A model generated the notes under the pieces. It did no database searches. It saw only the letters and a program-made list of their open reading frames with translations, and was not told the DNA's origin. Below, in pieces: positions 11,286 to 22,920 of a DNA stretch of 64,000 bases (the stretch's first letter is position 1; the number at the start of each line of letters is the position of its first letter). Source of the DNA: Taudactylus pleione (taxonomy: Eukaryota; Chordata; Amphibia; Anura; Myobatrachidae); contig JAUIMM010000126.1 of the NCBI GenBank assembly GCA_031769625.1, positions 10,794,501 through 10,858,500 on the forward strand. The letters are read 5' to 3'. The position numbers and the translations under genes were made by a program.

Positions 11286-11293
11286 ATATTAGT
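11286..11293. repeat. Target-site duplication of hAT element (left)
   Basis: ATATTAGT occurs here directly before the left terminus TAGGGGTGTGC and again at 16249-16256 directly after the right terminus. The match is 8 of 8, the hallmark TSD length of hAT transposons. Confidence 0.92.
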
Positions 11294-11914
11294 TAGGGGT
11301 GTGCACCGGCCACTTTTCGTGTTTTGTGTTTTGGTTTTGGATCTGGATCTTTCTTCGTGTTTTGGATCTGGATTGGTTTTGCCAAAACCACCCTTCCGTG
11401 TTTTGGGTTCTGGGTTTTGTGTTTTGGATCTGTATTTTTTTGAAAAAAAGCATAAAAACAGCTAAAATCACAGAATTTGTAGGTTTTTCCTGCTCCTATG
11501 CTATTATTAACCTCAATAACCTTAATTTCCAGTCATTTCCAGTCTATTCTGAACACCTCACACCTCACAATAGTGTTTTTATGTCCAAAAGGTTGCACCG
11601 AGGTAGCTGGATGACTATGCTAAGCGACACGAGTGGGCGGCACAAACACGTGACCCATCTAGGAGTGACACTGCAGTGGCAGACAGGATGGCAGTTAGAA
11701 AAACTAGGCCCCAAACTGTACATAATGCAAAGAAAAAAAAGAGGTGCAAGATGGAATTGTCCTTGGGCCCTCCCACCCACCCTTATGTTGTATAAACAGG
11801 ACATGCACACTTTAACAAACCAATCATTTCAGCGCCAGTGTCTGCCACACAACTGTGGCTGAAATGATTGGTTCGTTTGGGCCCCCACAAAATGTGTCCC
11901 TGCACAAACTGGCT

Positions 11915-14900
11915 CTACGGAGGCAAGATGTCATCCTCATCCTCCTCATCCACCGATTCCTCACCCTCTTCAGTGTGTACATCCTCATCCTCACAAAGTA
12001 TTAACTCGTCCCCACTTGAATCCACCACCACAGGTCCCTCTGTACCTTCTGGAGGCTGGTCTCCCTGGAAGAGCTGATAATTCATTTTGATGAACATCAT
12101 CTTCTCCACATTCTGTGGAAGCAACCTCCTACGCCTTTCGCTGACAAGGTTCCCGGCTGCACTAAACACTCTTTCGGAGTACACACTGGAGGGGGGGCAA
12201 CTCAGGTAAAATAGAGCCAGTATGTACAGGGGCCTCCAAATTGCCTCTTTTCCTGCCAGTACAGGTATGGACTGTCTGACATGCCTACTTGGATGCTGTC
12301 ACCGATGTAATCCTCCACCATTCTGTCAATGGTGACAGTATCATATGCAGTGACAGTAGACATGTCAGAAATTGTTGCCAGGTCCTTCAGTCCGGACCAG
12401 ATGTCCAAACTTGGTCCTGCCTGCCCTGCATCACCGCCAGCGGGTTGCTTAGGATACCTAAGTTTTTTCCTGGCAGCCCCAGTTGCGGGAGAAAATGAAG
12501 AAGGAGCCGTTGACGTGTCACGTTCCGCTTCAGCTGACAGTGTGTTCACCAGCAGGTCTTTGCACCTCTGCAGGCTTGTGTCGGCCGGAAAGAGAGACAC
12601 CACATAGGCTTTAAACCTAGGATCGAGCACGGTGGCCAAAATGTAGTGGTCTGATTTCAACAGATTGACCACCCTGGAATCCTGGCAAAGTGAATGAAGG
12701 GCTTCATCCACAAGTCCCACATGCCGAGCGGAATCGCTCCGTCTTAGCTCCTCCTTCACTTTCTCCAGCTGCTTCTGCAAAAGCCTGATGAGGGGAATGA
12801 CCTGACTCAAGCTGGCAGTGTCTGAACTGACTTCACGTGTGGCAAGTTTGAAGGGCTGGAGAACCTTGCACAACACGGAAATCATTCTCCACTGCGCTTG
12901 AGTCAGGTGCATACCCTCTCCTTTGCCTATGTCATAGGTGGATGTATAGGCTTGTATGGCCTTTTGCTGCTCCTCCATCCTCTGAAGCATATAGAGGGTT
13001 GAGTTCCACCGCGTCACAACCTCTTGCTTCAGGTGATGGTGGGGCAGGTTCAAGAGTGTTTGCTGGCGCTCCAGTCTTCGGCACGCAGTCGCTGAATGGC
13101 GAAAGTGGGCAGAAATTTTTCAGCCCACCCAAAGCGTCTCCTGCATGCCCCTGTCGCTTTTCAGAAAATTCTGCACCACCAAGTTTATTGTGTGAGCAAA
13201 ACATGGGACGTGCTGGAATTTGCCCAGATGTAATGCCCGCACAATATTGGTGGCGTTGTCAGATATCACAAATCCCCAGGAGAGTCTAAGTGGGGTAAGC
13301 CACTGGGCGATGATTTCCCTCAGTTTCTCTAAGAGGTTGTCGGCGGTGTGCCTCTTACTGAAACCGGTGATACACAGCGTAGCCTGCCTTGTAACGAGCT
13401 GGCGTTTCTGAGATGCTGCTACAGGTGACGCTGCTGCTGTTGCTGCGTAAGGTGATACATCTACCCAGTGGGCTGTCACAGTCATATAGTCCTTAGTCTG
13501 CCCTGTTCCACTTGTCCACATGTCCGTGGTTAAGTGGACATTGGGTACAACGGCATTTTTCAGGACACTGAGGACACTTTTTCTGACGTTTCTGTACAGT
13601 CTCGGTATCGCCTGCCTAGTGAAGTGGAATCTACATGGGATTTGGAACTGGGGACACACTACCTCCATCAATTGTCTAAATCCCATTGCACTAATGGCGG
13701 ATACCGGATGCACGTCTAACACCAACATAGCAGTCAAGGCCTCAGTTATACGTTTTGCTTCAGGATGACTGCTGTCGTACTTCATCCTCCTCGCTATGGA
13801 CTGTTGGAGGGTCAATTGTTTAGTAAAAGTAGTGGTGTTCCTACTTCCTCTCTGGGATGATGAACGACTCCCAGCAGCAGCAACAGCAGCAGCGGCAGCA
13901 GTAGGCGTAGCAATGCAGGATCCTCCAGAGGAATCCCAGATAGGAGAGTCAGTCATGCCAGTGACATGGCCTGCAGGACTACTTCCGATCCTGACAAAGG
14001 AGGAAATTGACGAGGAGGGAGTTGACGGTGTGGTTTGCAGGCGCTTGGATACAACAGGACAACGGGATTTAGGTGTCCCTGGACTGCTTACGGTCTTAAC
14101 CAAAGTTTCTGAACTTGACAGTAACTTTTTATGAACGCGCTGCAGGTGCTGTATAAGGGAGGATGTTCCTAGGTGGTTGACGTCCCTACCCCTACTTATT
14201 TCACCTTTACATATGGTACATATGGCAAGACAGTTGTTGTCCGGATTTGGATAGAAATATTGCCAGACCAAAGAGGTGGAATGTTTGGTCTTCTGCCCAG
14301 GCATGACCGTGATGGGCTTTTTCATCCCACGGACAACAACTGTCTCCCCCGGAGCCTGATTTAAACAAACCACACCACCATCAGAATCCTCCTCGCCAAC
14401 TTCCTCCTCAGCGCCAGCTACACCAGTATCCTCATCCTGTTGTACTTCAACAGTGACATCTTCAATTTGCATATCAGCAAGTGGACTGTGGGTGCTCCTT
14501 TCAGCACTTGCAGGGGGCGTGCAAATGGTAGAAAGAGCCACCTCTTCCCGTCCAGTGCTGGGAAGGTCAGGCATCGCAACCACCACCACACTTGGACTCT
14601 CCTTGGGGATTTGTGATATCTTCTTAGAAAGCACAGTTCTTCGCTGTGCTTTTGCCAGCTTAACTCTTTTGATTTTTTTAGTGGGAGGAGGGCTTCCATC
14701 GTCATGTGAAGCTGAACCACTAGTCATGAACATACTAGGGATCGACCTTAGCCGTTCCTTGCCACTCCGTGTCGTAAATGGCATATTGGCAAGTTTACGT
14801 TTCTCTTCAGCTTATTTAAATGTCTTTTTCAAGGTCATTTTCCTGAACTTTGCCATTTGGGATTGTATGTGCCCTCTACTATGACATTGGGCATCGGCCT

Positions 14901-15027
14901 TGGCAGACGACGTTGATGGCATGTTATCGTCTATGTCATGACTAGTGGCAGCAGCTTCAGCACTAGGAGGAAGTGGTTCTTGATCTTTCTCTATTTTATT
15001 TTTATCGGAGAAAGTTTGGTCCTCCAT
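11915..15027 (-). pseudogene. hAT transposase with BED finger (broken)
   Basis: This gene would encode a DDE-type hAT transposase of roughly 1,035 residues. The start is the ATG at 15025-15027 (MEDQTFSDKNK). A Lys-rich and acidic N-terminal region is followed by a BED zinc finger at about 14292-14125, with C-x2-C (CTIC) and H-x4-H (HLQRVH). The catalytic-core landmarks are TTDMWTS (first Asp, codon near 13524), the second Asp in ISDNATNI (near 13260) and the CFAHTINLVV block. The C-terminal dimerisation region RVFSAAGNLVSERRRRLLP lies at 12181-12110, followed by an acidic tail. The lesions are an in-frame TAA at 14812-14814, an in-frame TGA at 13120-13122, and a frameshift near 12240-12255. 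Reading continues in the expected family order across each lesion. The 143-, 127- and 115-aa plus-strand ORFs are shadows. Confidence 0.92.
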
Positions 15028-15029
15028 TT

Positions 15030-15745
15030 ATGTTATATCGATTTGATATATACATGCGGCTAAACACAGAAAATATTTTTTTATTTTTGCTGGAGAGTAG
15101 TGCACTTTGTGGGTTACACCAGCCTTTAAGAAATGAGCCAACTGGCTCTTTTCTTATGGGACACAGGCGCACGCTTGGCGCTGCTCCTTTGTTGATGCAC
15201 GTGCGGCTACTGCGCACACAATTCACAAACACAGAAAATATTTTTTTTTTTGGTTTGGACTGGAGTGTACTTTCGGGGGTTACAGCACCCTTTAACGGTC
15301 AAGCCAGCCGGCCCTTTACTTATGACACAGGCGCACGCTTGGCACTACTTTGTTGATGCACGTGCGGCTACTGCGCACACAATTCACAAACACAGAAAAT
15401 AATTTTTTTTTTGGTTTGGACTTGAGTGTACTTTCGGGGGTTACAGCACCCTTTAACGGTCAAGCCATCCGGCCCTTTACTTATGACACAGGCGCACGCT
15501 TGGCACTACTTTGTTGATGCACGTGCGGCTACTGCGCACACAATTCACAAACACAGAAAATAATTTTTTTTTTGGTTTGGACTGGAGTGTACTTTCGGGG
15601 GTTACAGCACCCTTTAACGGTCAAGCCAGCCGGCCCTTTACTTATGACACAGGCGCACGCTTGGCACTACTTTGTTGATGCACGTGCAGCTACTGCGCAC
15701 ACAATTCACAAACACAGAAAATATATTATTTTTTTAGCACTTGGG
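15030..15745. repeat. Four ~161-bp tandem repeats in hAT 5' region
   Basis: The block 'gttgatgcacgtgcggctac' starts at 15191, 15352, 15513 and 15674, exactly 161 bp apart. Each unit contains GCACGTGC (an E-box palindrome), 'acacagaaaata', a T-run and 'ggggttacagcaccctttaa'. The first, leftmost unit (about 15056-15190) is diverged. The array lies just upstream of the transposase ATG, so it may hold promoter or transposase-binding sites; this is inference. Confidence 0.93.
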
Positions 15746-16248
15746 GGGAGCACCCCTGATGGACAGAGCACCCCCTGGACAACACTACAGCACCCCTTTA
15801 GGACTGGGACACTGCACAGGACTTTGGAGTGGACACAGCCCCTATGGAGAACTGACTGCACAACACAGTCCAGCCAGCCCCTATGGACTTTGAAGTAGTG
15901 GACACAGCCCCTATTAACAACAGCAGCACAGCACAGCACAGCATAACACAGTCAGCCGCTATGGACTTTGAAGTAGTGGACAACAGCAGCACTACACTAC
16001 ACTACACTACACAGCCCTAACTCCCACCCTCCCTCTTCACTGTCCACAGCCGAGTGAGAAAATGGCGCCGACGCGGGTACCTTATATAGGATCCAAAACC
16101 CGCGAGACTCGGAAGGCGGGATGATGACGTTTTGCCTCGATTTCAGATCCGAGTCAGGCGGGAGAAGTCGAGCCTGACTCGGATCGGACTCGGATCGGGG
16201 GGGCTCGGGGGGGTTCAGATTTCAGAAATCCGAACCCGCTCACCCCTA

Positions 16249-16256
16249 ATATTAGT
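16249..16256. repeat. Target-site duplication of hAT element (right)
   Basis: ATATTAGT follows the right terminus directly and equals the left copy at 11286-11293. Confidence 0.92.
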
Positions 16257-16339
16257 ATAGCTCTAACTTTCTATGACTTTCTTAACAATATTCCCAACTT
16301 ACTATGACTTTCTTTGCAATTTAAATTACTTGCTCTCTT

Positions 16340-16409
<70 letters not shown>

Positions 16410-16410
16410 T
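16340..16410. repeat. (GATA)n microsatellite
   Basis: About 17 uninterrupted tetranucleotide units of tagatagata type. The antisense ORF with 'SIYLSIYL' repeats is an artefact. Confidence 0.97.
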
Positions 16411-17432
16411 TAGACTTGGAGTAAATTCACAAAATTTGTGGGAGATTTTGTGTTTAGTGAGCGATTTCCAGTCAGTTTTGCAAATTGGAGACTTACTTAA
16501 AACCAACCGCAAATCGACCAAAAATCTGACTTATGGACAAGTCGGACTAACAATTAATACTTTTAGACAACTATAGAAGCCGGAGATTTTCTAACGATCA
16601 ATGGGCATTGCTCAGCCAATCAGCACTTCTCCAATGACTTCAAAGGGAATGACTGACAGTGATCGTGTTATTTCGCTTTAGACACTGTACCAGGTACAAT
16701 GCGAGTCCGTAGGGATCAGGATTTGCATTATGAAGACCTATGGATACCTACATGGACCTAAGAGGATCCAATCCAAAGGGTTGGTGATTATGTTTTTTTT
16801 AAATAAAGGACTACAACCTCCAGTGTCCGTGTCCAATCATTATTTTAGTATTTTCTTCACAGTGGGACTACAGGTACCAGCCTGCCCTACAGGCTTGCTT
16901 GGATCTGTAGTCCCACTATAAAGAACAATATTCTAATCTGTTTTTTTATGCCATTAACACCTGCACCCACCACCACCAGAGGTGCAGAGAATAGCCCTGG
17001 GTTTTCAGCCCTCTGGTTTTTTATTGAAACAGAGTAGTCGCATGTTGTGTGTCTCCCTACTATAGTGTAAGCCCCCTGGCTGGTTGAGCTTGGTGCTGGT
17101 TAATGGAAAATTAGGAGGAACCAACACTTGTTTTCCCCCAGATTTACCATGAACAGAACAGGCTGAAAAGTCCAGGGCTGGTTATGGATTAATTGGGGAC
17201 CGCACGCCATTTCTTTTAATTTTCATTTAACTATTTAATACCCTGCACAGATCATAGTGATCAATTCGGTGCTTCTTTTTGGATGGGTTTGCTATCGTGT
17301 TTTAGGTTCTATTTGCTGTCGGCTCAGAACTAAAAGATCAAAACTGATGGCATTGACACCTGCAAAATGCCACTGATATCAACTGGTTTGTAAAATTGAT
17401 CTAAAATCGACCATTAGTAAATTTACGCCTTG
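16411..17432. mobile_element. Candidate DNA transposon, 'GTAAATTTAC' ends
   Basis: The left end 'gacttggagtaaattcac' and the right end 'gtaaatttacgccttggtc' are inverted copies over about 18 positions. Inside, 'gatttccagtcagttttgc' and 'aatcgaccaaaaatctgac' are matched loosely near the other end ('aaaattgatctaaaatcgac'). A separate stem-loop at 16860-16918 pairs 'agtgggactacaggtacc' with 'ctgtagtcccact'. No transposase ORF is present and no TSD is certain. Confidence 0.45.
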
Positions 17433-17502
17433 GTCTGCTTTTACCATGTGGAGTGAGCAGGTATTCAGGATGACCAATGCCAATCTGCAGCATACATAAA
17501 CA

Positions 17503-17557
<55 letters not shown>

Positions 17558-17561
17558 CTGC
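17503..17561. repeat. (TA)n microsatellite
   Basis: About 27 AT dinucleotides with one interruption. Confidence 0.97.
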
Positions 17562-17984
17562 ATACTGTACATATTTATGAATTTATGTAGAGGACTGCCT
17601 CCCTATTGTGCACCTTTGCAGAGCTATGCACACATACTGCTCAGTGGGACAGATCAGTCTCCTGTGAGCAGGATATATTTACTGCAGAATTGAGCTGAGT
17701 TCTACACTCAGACAGGGTGGATGATCACACATTAGTCTCCTCTGAGTGCAGAGCTCAGTGCTGCGGAACAAAATCATCAACAGAGTGCTCAGAGGGGAAC
17801 TTCAGCATATTTGTGTTTGGCATTCTAAAATGCTGGAATGCTGTTATATGCAGAAAGGCACTGCTGTTACTTAAACAATTCTACACATGCAACAGGACTA
17901 AATATTTAAGCAACACAAGAGCTCTATTTAACTATTTCTGCTCTAACTAGTTTTGTGAATGTGTAAAGGTTGCTAAGTATTAGT
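17562..17984. other. Non-coding DNA, nothing recognised
   Basis: Two similar phrases, 'tcctgtgagcaggatat' and 'tcctctgagtgcagagctca', are the only structure. No gene is seen. Confidence 0.35.
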
Positions 17985-18741
17985 AACAAAGCTAGACTTT
18001 TTGGTGTCCTGAGCCAGAAAGAGCATTGGCGCCCCACTAACCCCTATTTTTTTTTTATAGGGACATAAAATGCATGCTTGAAAATTGGGTGTGGCCTCAT
18101 GGGGAAGGGACATAATGAAGAGGTGTTATCCAGGTATCACTGCTAAATATAGTGTGAATCCAATGGATGCAGTGATGATACACAATAATTATGCAGTATA
18201 ACTCACCAGCTCTAGATGTAGGAGAACCCTGGTGAAGCAGGATTTGTCCATCAGAACAGCCATGCACGAGCCTGGAGCCAGGAGTGTAGATCACCAATTA
18301 AAGGTATAGAAAGAGTTCTGCTTGTAGTGTATATACAGCATATATCAGCGGTGGGGAGATCCATGTATGTACTGTATCCTGCGCCGACAGCTGAACTCAC
18401 TGACAAAGATACTCGAAGTGTGCTGGTAACACCCGGGTCGGGACTCATTGGCTTTGTTCAGGGCTGCCATCAAAAATTGTGTGGCAGATAGCTCCATGTG
18501 TAAGGTGTCTGACTGCCTTAAATCAAAGAGGATATGAATGAAGGTGCTTAGGGAGGTGTCCAGATGGAGGGGAGTTGGCCAGGGAGAAGATAGGGGCGGC
18601 CAGGAGATGCCGGGGATAAAAGAAGAGAAAGCTGCAAGTAAGAATGGTTATAAACAGAAAATTGACAGGCCCAAGCAGTTCCCCATGCACTGAGGTGCCC
18701 TGTGTTGTGCCACATGTCTCACCACCCTAGTTACTGCCCTC
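17985..18741. mobile_element. hAT-like element, 'GGCCGTAACTAG' family (long copy)
   Basis: It begins 'gctagactttttggtgtcct' and ends 'accaccctagttactgccct', the same ends as 8921-9199. It also shares 'ggcctcatggggaaggg' and 'aacagaaaattgacaggc'. Compared with the short copy it carries about 480 extra bases in the middle (about 18115-18590). It is therefore either the less deleted member or holds an insertion. There is no coding sequence. Confidence 0.6.
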
Positions 18742-18854
18742 ATTAGCAATACTAATAATGGATTATGTAATATCTTAAATAATGCTGAAGTTTTAAGAAA
18801 TAAACGTTATATAGGATAGCTAATTTACTTACCTACATTTTTAACACATAATTT

Positions 18855-19560
18855 GCCCCTTAACCACATCAGATGCGACCACACCAGGCTGGGCTTTCCC
18901 TGACATGGTCGCATCTGATGCAACCAGTCAGAAATGCCCACTAGGCGGCTGCAGAAAGCTAATCTTCCCACAGTTGCCTATTTCAGAGGGACCTGCGGCT
19001 CCCCTTCCTGTATGTCCCGATCACTGCTGGCCACAGTGATCGGGCACCCGGTAGCACCCTCTTCCCGGCATGGCTGCAAGTCACTTCCATAGAAACAGCA
19101 GCTGCAGCTCCTGTAGCTGCTGCTGCTGTGGCTCTATCACTGTGGCCAGCAGTGATCGAGCAGCCAGTATCATCCCCCTTCAGTAGGAGCAGCAGCCACT
19201 GCTCTGCTAACCACGGCTGCTGCTTTGTACCCAGGCCGTCAGCGGGACACGCTCCCGCTGCGGCTCCGGAGCAAGTGATCAAACTAGTGATCACTTGCTA
19301 GAAGAAGCAGTAGCCATGGCTCTGGTAGCCTTAGCTGCTGCTTCTATGTATCCAGGCAGCCCTGGCGGTGCCCCCGCTCCCTCTGGCCTCAGCTCCTCCT
19401 CCTCCTCCACCATTATCCATAATGCCCAATCACTGCTGAACACAGTGATCGGGCAATGTTTTTATAAGGGCCATAATAGTAATACATATATTGAGGGGCT
19501 GCCTGGCAACTTTTAGCCTGGGCGGCAAGTCCAGGGCACTGGCCCATAACCAACGGCATA
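18855..19560. repeat. GC-rich repeat with stacked hairpins
   Basis: A hairpin pairs 'catcagatgcgaccacacc' with 'tggtcgcatctgatg' (18868-18923). The phrase 'gatcactgctggccacagtgatcggg' and variants occur at about 19019, 19138 and 19428, each a short palindrome. The right end resembles the 'ggcctgggtggcaa' segment at 23310-23330, so this is probably a relative of the element ending at 23358. It is non-coding; the Gln/Ala-rich ORF on the minus strand comes from CAG/CTG-rich wording. Confidence 0.45.
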
Positions 19561-19830
19561 TCCTTAAATAGAGATAGCGAGGTCTCGCACGCAGACCGAC
19601 CGCGAGAGCGTGTCCTAATCAATGGCTCAAATAGGGATGTTAGTTTCAATGCATACACTTAAATAAAACATTATAAGAGGAAAATAGAATGGTGGATATT
19701 TCTCAGAAACAGAGACAATATAGGGCCCCATTTAACAACAAAACAGAATATATTTAGCACTTACTTAAAGAGGTTATTGTCCTCTTTCAGTATCTAACAA
19801 ACAGTAGTAAGACACATTCCCTAGCCCCAG
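19561..19830. other. Non-coding DNA, nothing recognised
   Basis: No structure beyond 'gaggtctcgcacgcagaccg' was noticed. Confidence 0.35.
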
Positions 19831-20090
19831 TATGTCTCTGCCTCATTCCCACAGACCCAGTGTGTGTCTCTCACTCATTCCATCAGACCCAGTGTGCATC
19901 TCCCAACTCCACACCCCCAGGACCCAGTGTGCAACACTCAGCCCCACTCCACCAGACCCAGTGCAGTACCCCAAGGCCCACAACAGAAATCTTGGGGCCC
20001 AGTACATGAAGTCTCTGGGGGCCCCCTACCCACAGCACCATCCCCCTAGGCCTAAAAACCTTGAACCCCCACACTGCAAGGTGTATTTAT
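19831..20090. repeat. Degenerate minisatellite ('cagacccagtgtg')
   Basis: The phrase 'cagacccagtgtg' recurs at roughly 32-37-base spacing (19853, 19886, 19918 and 19953 onward), with 'tctc' and 'cattcc' links. It is the first of four tandem arrays in a row. Confidence 0.7.
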
Positions 20091-20104
20091 TAGAAAGACT
20101 CACT

Positions 20105-21450
20105 TTCAGGACAGAGGTGATAAGGAAAGGATAGAAGTGACAGGGACAGGACAGAGGTGACAGGGCCAGGACAGAAGTGACAGGGCCAGGACAGAGGTGA
20201 CAGGGAAAGAATAGAAGTGACAGGGGCAGGACAGTGGTGACAGGTAAAGTATAGAAGGGACTGGGCCAGAGGTGACAGGGAAAGGATAGAAGTGACAGGG
20301 CCAGGACAGATGTGACAGGGAAATGATAGAAGTGAAAGGGCCAGGACAGTGGTGACAGGTAAAGTATAGAAGGGACAGGACCATAGGTGACAGGGAAAGG
20401 ACAGAAGTGACAGTGAAAGGAGAAAGGACAGAGATGACAGGGTCAGGACAGAGATGACAGGGCAAGGACAGAGGTGACAGGGCCAGGACAGAGGTGACAG
20501 GGAAAGGATCAAAGTGACAGGGCCAGGATAGAAGTGACAGGGAAAGGATAGAAGTGACAGGGGCAGGACAAAAGTGACAGGGAAAGGATAGAAGTGACAG
20601 GGCCGGGACAGAAGTGACCGGGAAAGGATAGAAGTGACAAGGAAATGATAGAAGGGACAGGGCCAGAGGTGACAGGGAAAGGATAGACGTGACAGGGACA
20701 GGGCCAGGACAGAGGTGACAGGGAAAGGATAGAAGTGACAGGGACAGGGCCAGGACAGAGGTGACAGGGAAAGGATAGAAGTGACAGGGACAGGGCCAGG
20801 ACAGAGGTGACAGGGAAAGGACAGAGGTGACAGGGAAAGGATAGACGTGACAGGAACAGGGCCAGGACAGTGGTGACAGGGAAAGGACAGAGGTGACAGG
20901 GCCAGGACAGAGGTGATAGGGAAAGTATAGATGTGACAGGGACAGGGCCAGGACAGAGGTGACAGGGAAAGGACAGAGGTGACAGGGCCAGGACAGAGGT
21001 GACAGGGAAAGTATAGAAGTGATAGGACCTGGACAGTGGTGACAGGGAAAGAATAAAAGTGACAGGGACAGGACAGAGGTGATAGGACAGGAAAGAGGGG
21101 CCAGGACCAGGATAGAGGTGACAGGGAAAGGATAGAAGTGATAGGACCAGGACAGAGGTGACAGGGAAAGGAGAAAAGTGACAGGGACAGGACAGAGGTG
21201 ACAGGACAGGAAAGAGGGGCCAGGGCCAGGATAGAGGTGACAGGAACAGGACAGTGGGGACACCACAGATGTGACAGAGCCAGGACAGCATTGATAGGTC
21301 CAAGACGGTAGTGACAGGGCAAGAAAGAGGGGACAGGACAGAGAGGACAGGGTAGGACAGAAGTGAGAGGGCCAGGACAGAGGAGACAAAACTGGGACAG
21401 AGGTGAAAGGCCCAGAGGTGACAGGAACAGGGCAGAGGGGACAGTGCTAG
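20105..21450. repeat. 20-bp minisatellite, ~67 units
   Basis: Alternating 20-mers of the types gacagggccaggacagaggt and gacagggaaaggatagaagt fill 1.35 kb, with mixed higher-order order and occasional 24-26-bp variants. Antisense wording has no stop codons in any frame. Three overlapping minus-strand ORFs (to 427 aa) therefore arise, all encoding the same low-complexity peptide rich in Pro, Leu, Ser and Cys, with 'CHLCP' and 'LSLLSFP' repeats. The unit length of 20 is not a multiple of three, which makes a selected coding sequence unlikely. Confidence 0.95.
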
Positions 21451-21454
21451 GACA

Positions 21455-21730
21455 GAACTCCCACCTCTAGGGCTCACTTGGCACCACCCTCCCTTCCCTT
21501 ACTGGGCACACTTGCTCCACCTTTCACTGGGCACACTTAGCACCCATCCCAGGCAAACTTAGCACCTGGGTACACTTAACCCCTCCCCCAATCTGGCCAC
21601 ACATAGCACCCCCCATCTTTTCATTACCAGGCACACTTAGAACAGTTACAACCCACCGCCCTACCCCCTTACAAGGCAGACTTACCCACTATCTTAGTAC
21701 TGGGCACACTCACTAGATCCACCAGGTGCT
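21455..21730. repeat. Degenerate minisatellite ('gggcacacttagcacc')
   Basis: Units containing 'gggcacacttagcaccc' or variants occur about every 30-45 bases from 21480 to 21715. This is the third array of the cluster. Confidence 0.7.
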
Positions 21731-22149
21731 GGCCGCATCTTGGAGTCCCGCTGTCTGGCTGCCCCCCAGCACGAACACACAGCACGGCATGGGCACTCTG
21801 CAGTGCGAGTACCACCGATGTCCGGAGTCCCGCCAATATGTTATTGACCAGTGGTGCCTGACTTCAAGAGCCAGGCCCTTCCAGGTACAGCACAGTGGAG
21901 GAGCAGTGAGGGGAGGAAGGAGGGGGAACAGCAGGGGGTGGGACTTTGTAAAGAGCCTCTTAGGCTCAGCCGCACTTCTGTCTGTAGCAGGCTGCCACTG
22001 TCTGTCTAAGTGTGATAGGCGCAGCAGCAGGCAACAGTATTAATGGACCCAGCAGCCGCTGCAGGAAGAGCACCTCTACAGCCTGATGCCTCTCTGCAGT
22101 GCAGGGTTTGTTGAATGGTTTGCCGTGGCCCCTTGGGGCCCCTCTATTC
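21731..22149. other. GC-rich spacer between minisatellites
   Basis: This is a GC-rich stretch with no tandem structure and only chance ORFs. It is probably the body of the non-autonomous element that carries the flanking arrays. Confidence 0.35.
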
Positions 22150-22920
22150 CGTATCCTTAGTACCCCCCTGTCACTGGGCCATTAGTGCCCTAGTAGTGGC
22201 CAGTAGGCAATGCCCCAGTAATGCCCCTTATGTTGTGCCCCCAGTAATGTCCCTTATTTTGTGCCCCCAGTAATGTCCTTAGTAGTGCCCCTTATGCAGA
22301 GCCCCCAGTAATGTCCCTTTATGCAGAGCCCCCAGTAATGCCCCTTATGCAGAGCCCCCAGTAATGTCCCTTTATGCAGAACCCCCAGTAATGGCCATAG
22401 TAGTGCCCCTTTATGCAGAGCCCCCAGTAATGCCCCTTTATGCAGAGCCCCCAGTAATGCCCCTTATGCAGAGCCCCCAGCGATGTCCATAGTAGTGCCC
22501 TAATGCAGAGCCCCCAGTAATGCCCCTTATGCAGAGCCCCCCAGTAATGTCCTCAGTAGTGCCCCTTATGCAGAGCCCCCAGTAATGCCCCTTATGTTGT
22601 GCCCCCAGTAATGCCCCTTATGCAGAGCCCCAGTAATGCCCCTTACGCAGAGCCCCCAGTAATGCCCCTTTATGCAGAGCCCCCAGTAATGCCCATAGTA
22701 GTGCCCCCAGTAATGCCCCTTATGCAGAGCCCCCAGTAATGCCCCTTTATGCAGAGCCCCCAGTAATGCCCTTAGTAGTGCCCCCAATAATGTCCCTTTA
22801 TGCAGACCCCTCAGTAATGCCCCTTATGTTGTGCCCCCAGTAATGCCCCTTATTTTGTGCCCCCAGTAATGCCCCTTATTTTTTGCCCCCAGTAATGCCC
22901 CTTATGCTGTGCCCCCTCCC
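22150..22920. repeat. ~27-bp minisatellite ('cccagtaatgccccttatgc')
   Basis: About 27 units of gcccccagtaatgccccttatgcagag type, with deletions and 'ttgtgcc' or 'catagtagt' variants. The antisense ORF with 'GHYWG' repeats is an artefact. Confidence 0.93.

Larger units (their letters stand above)
11294..16248 (-). mobile_element. hAT transposon, near-complete, 4.96 kb
   Basis: The element runs from TAGGGGTGTGCACC to CGCTCACCCCTA, short TIRs typical of hAT. It is bracketed by the perfect 8-bp TSD ATATTAGT. The left subterminal part is rich in 'gttttggatctggatc' motifs and the right subterminal part in 'cgagtcaggc' and 'actcggatcgg' motifs. These are the clustered subterminal repeats that hAT transposases bind. 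The transposase gene lies on the minus strand (15027-11915), and four 161-bp tandem repeats sit upstream of it. Perfect TSDs mean no terminal erosion, while the coding region carries three lesions, so the copy is fairly young but dead. It could still donate ends in trans. Confidence 0.93.

Noticed and set aside
12289..14884. Plus-strand ORFs of 60-143 aa in the hAT element
   Set aside because: They are antisense shadows of the transposase reading frame.
20090..21477. Long minus-strand ORFs (up to 427 aa) as a repeat protein gene
   Set aside because: All three frames are open because the 20-bp minisatellite unit has no antisense stops. Unit length is not a multiple of three and there is no start context or domain.
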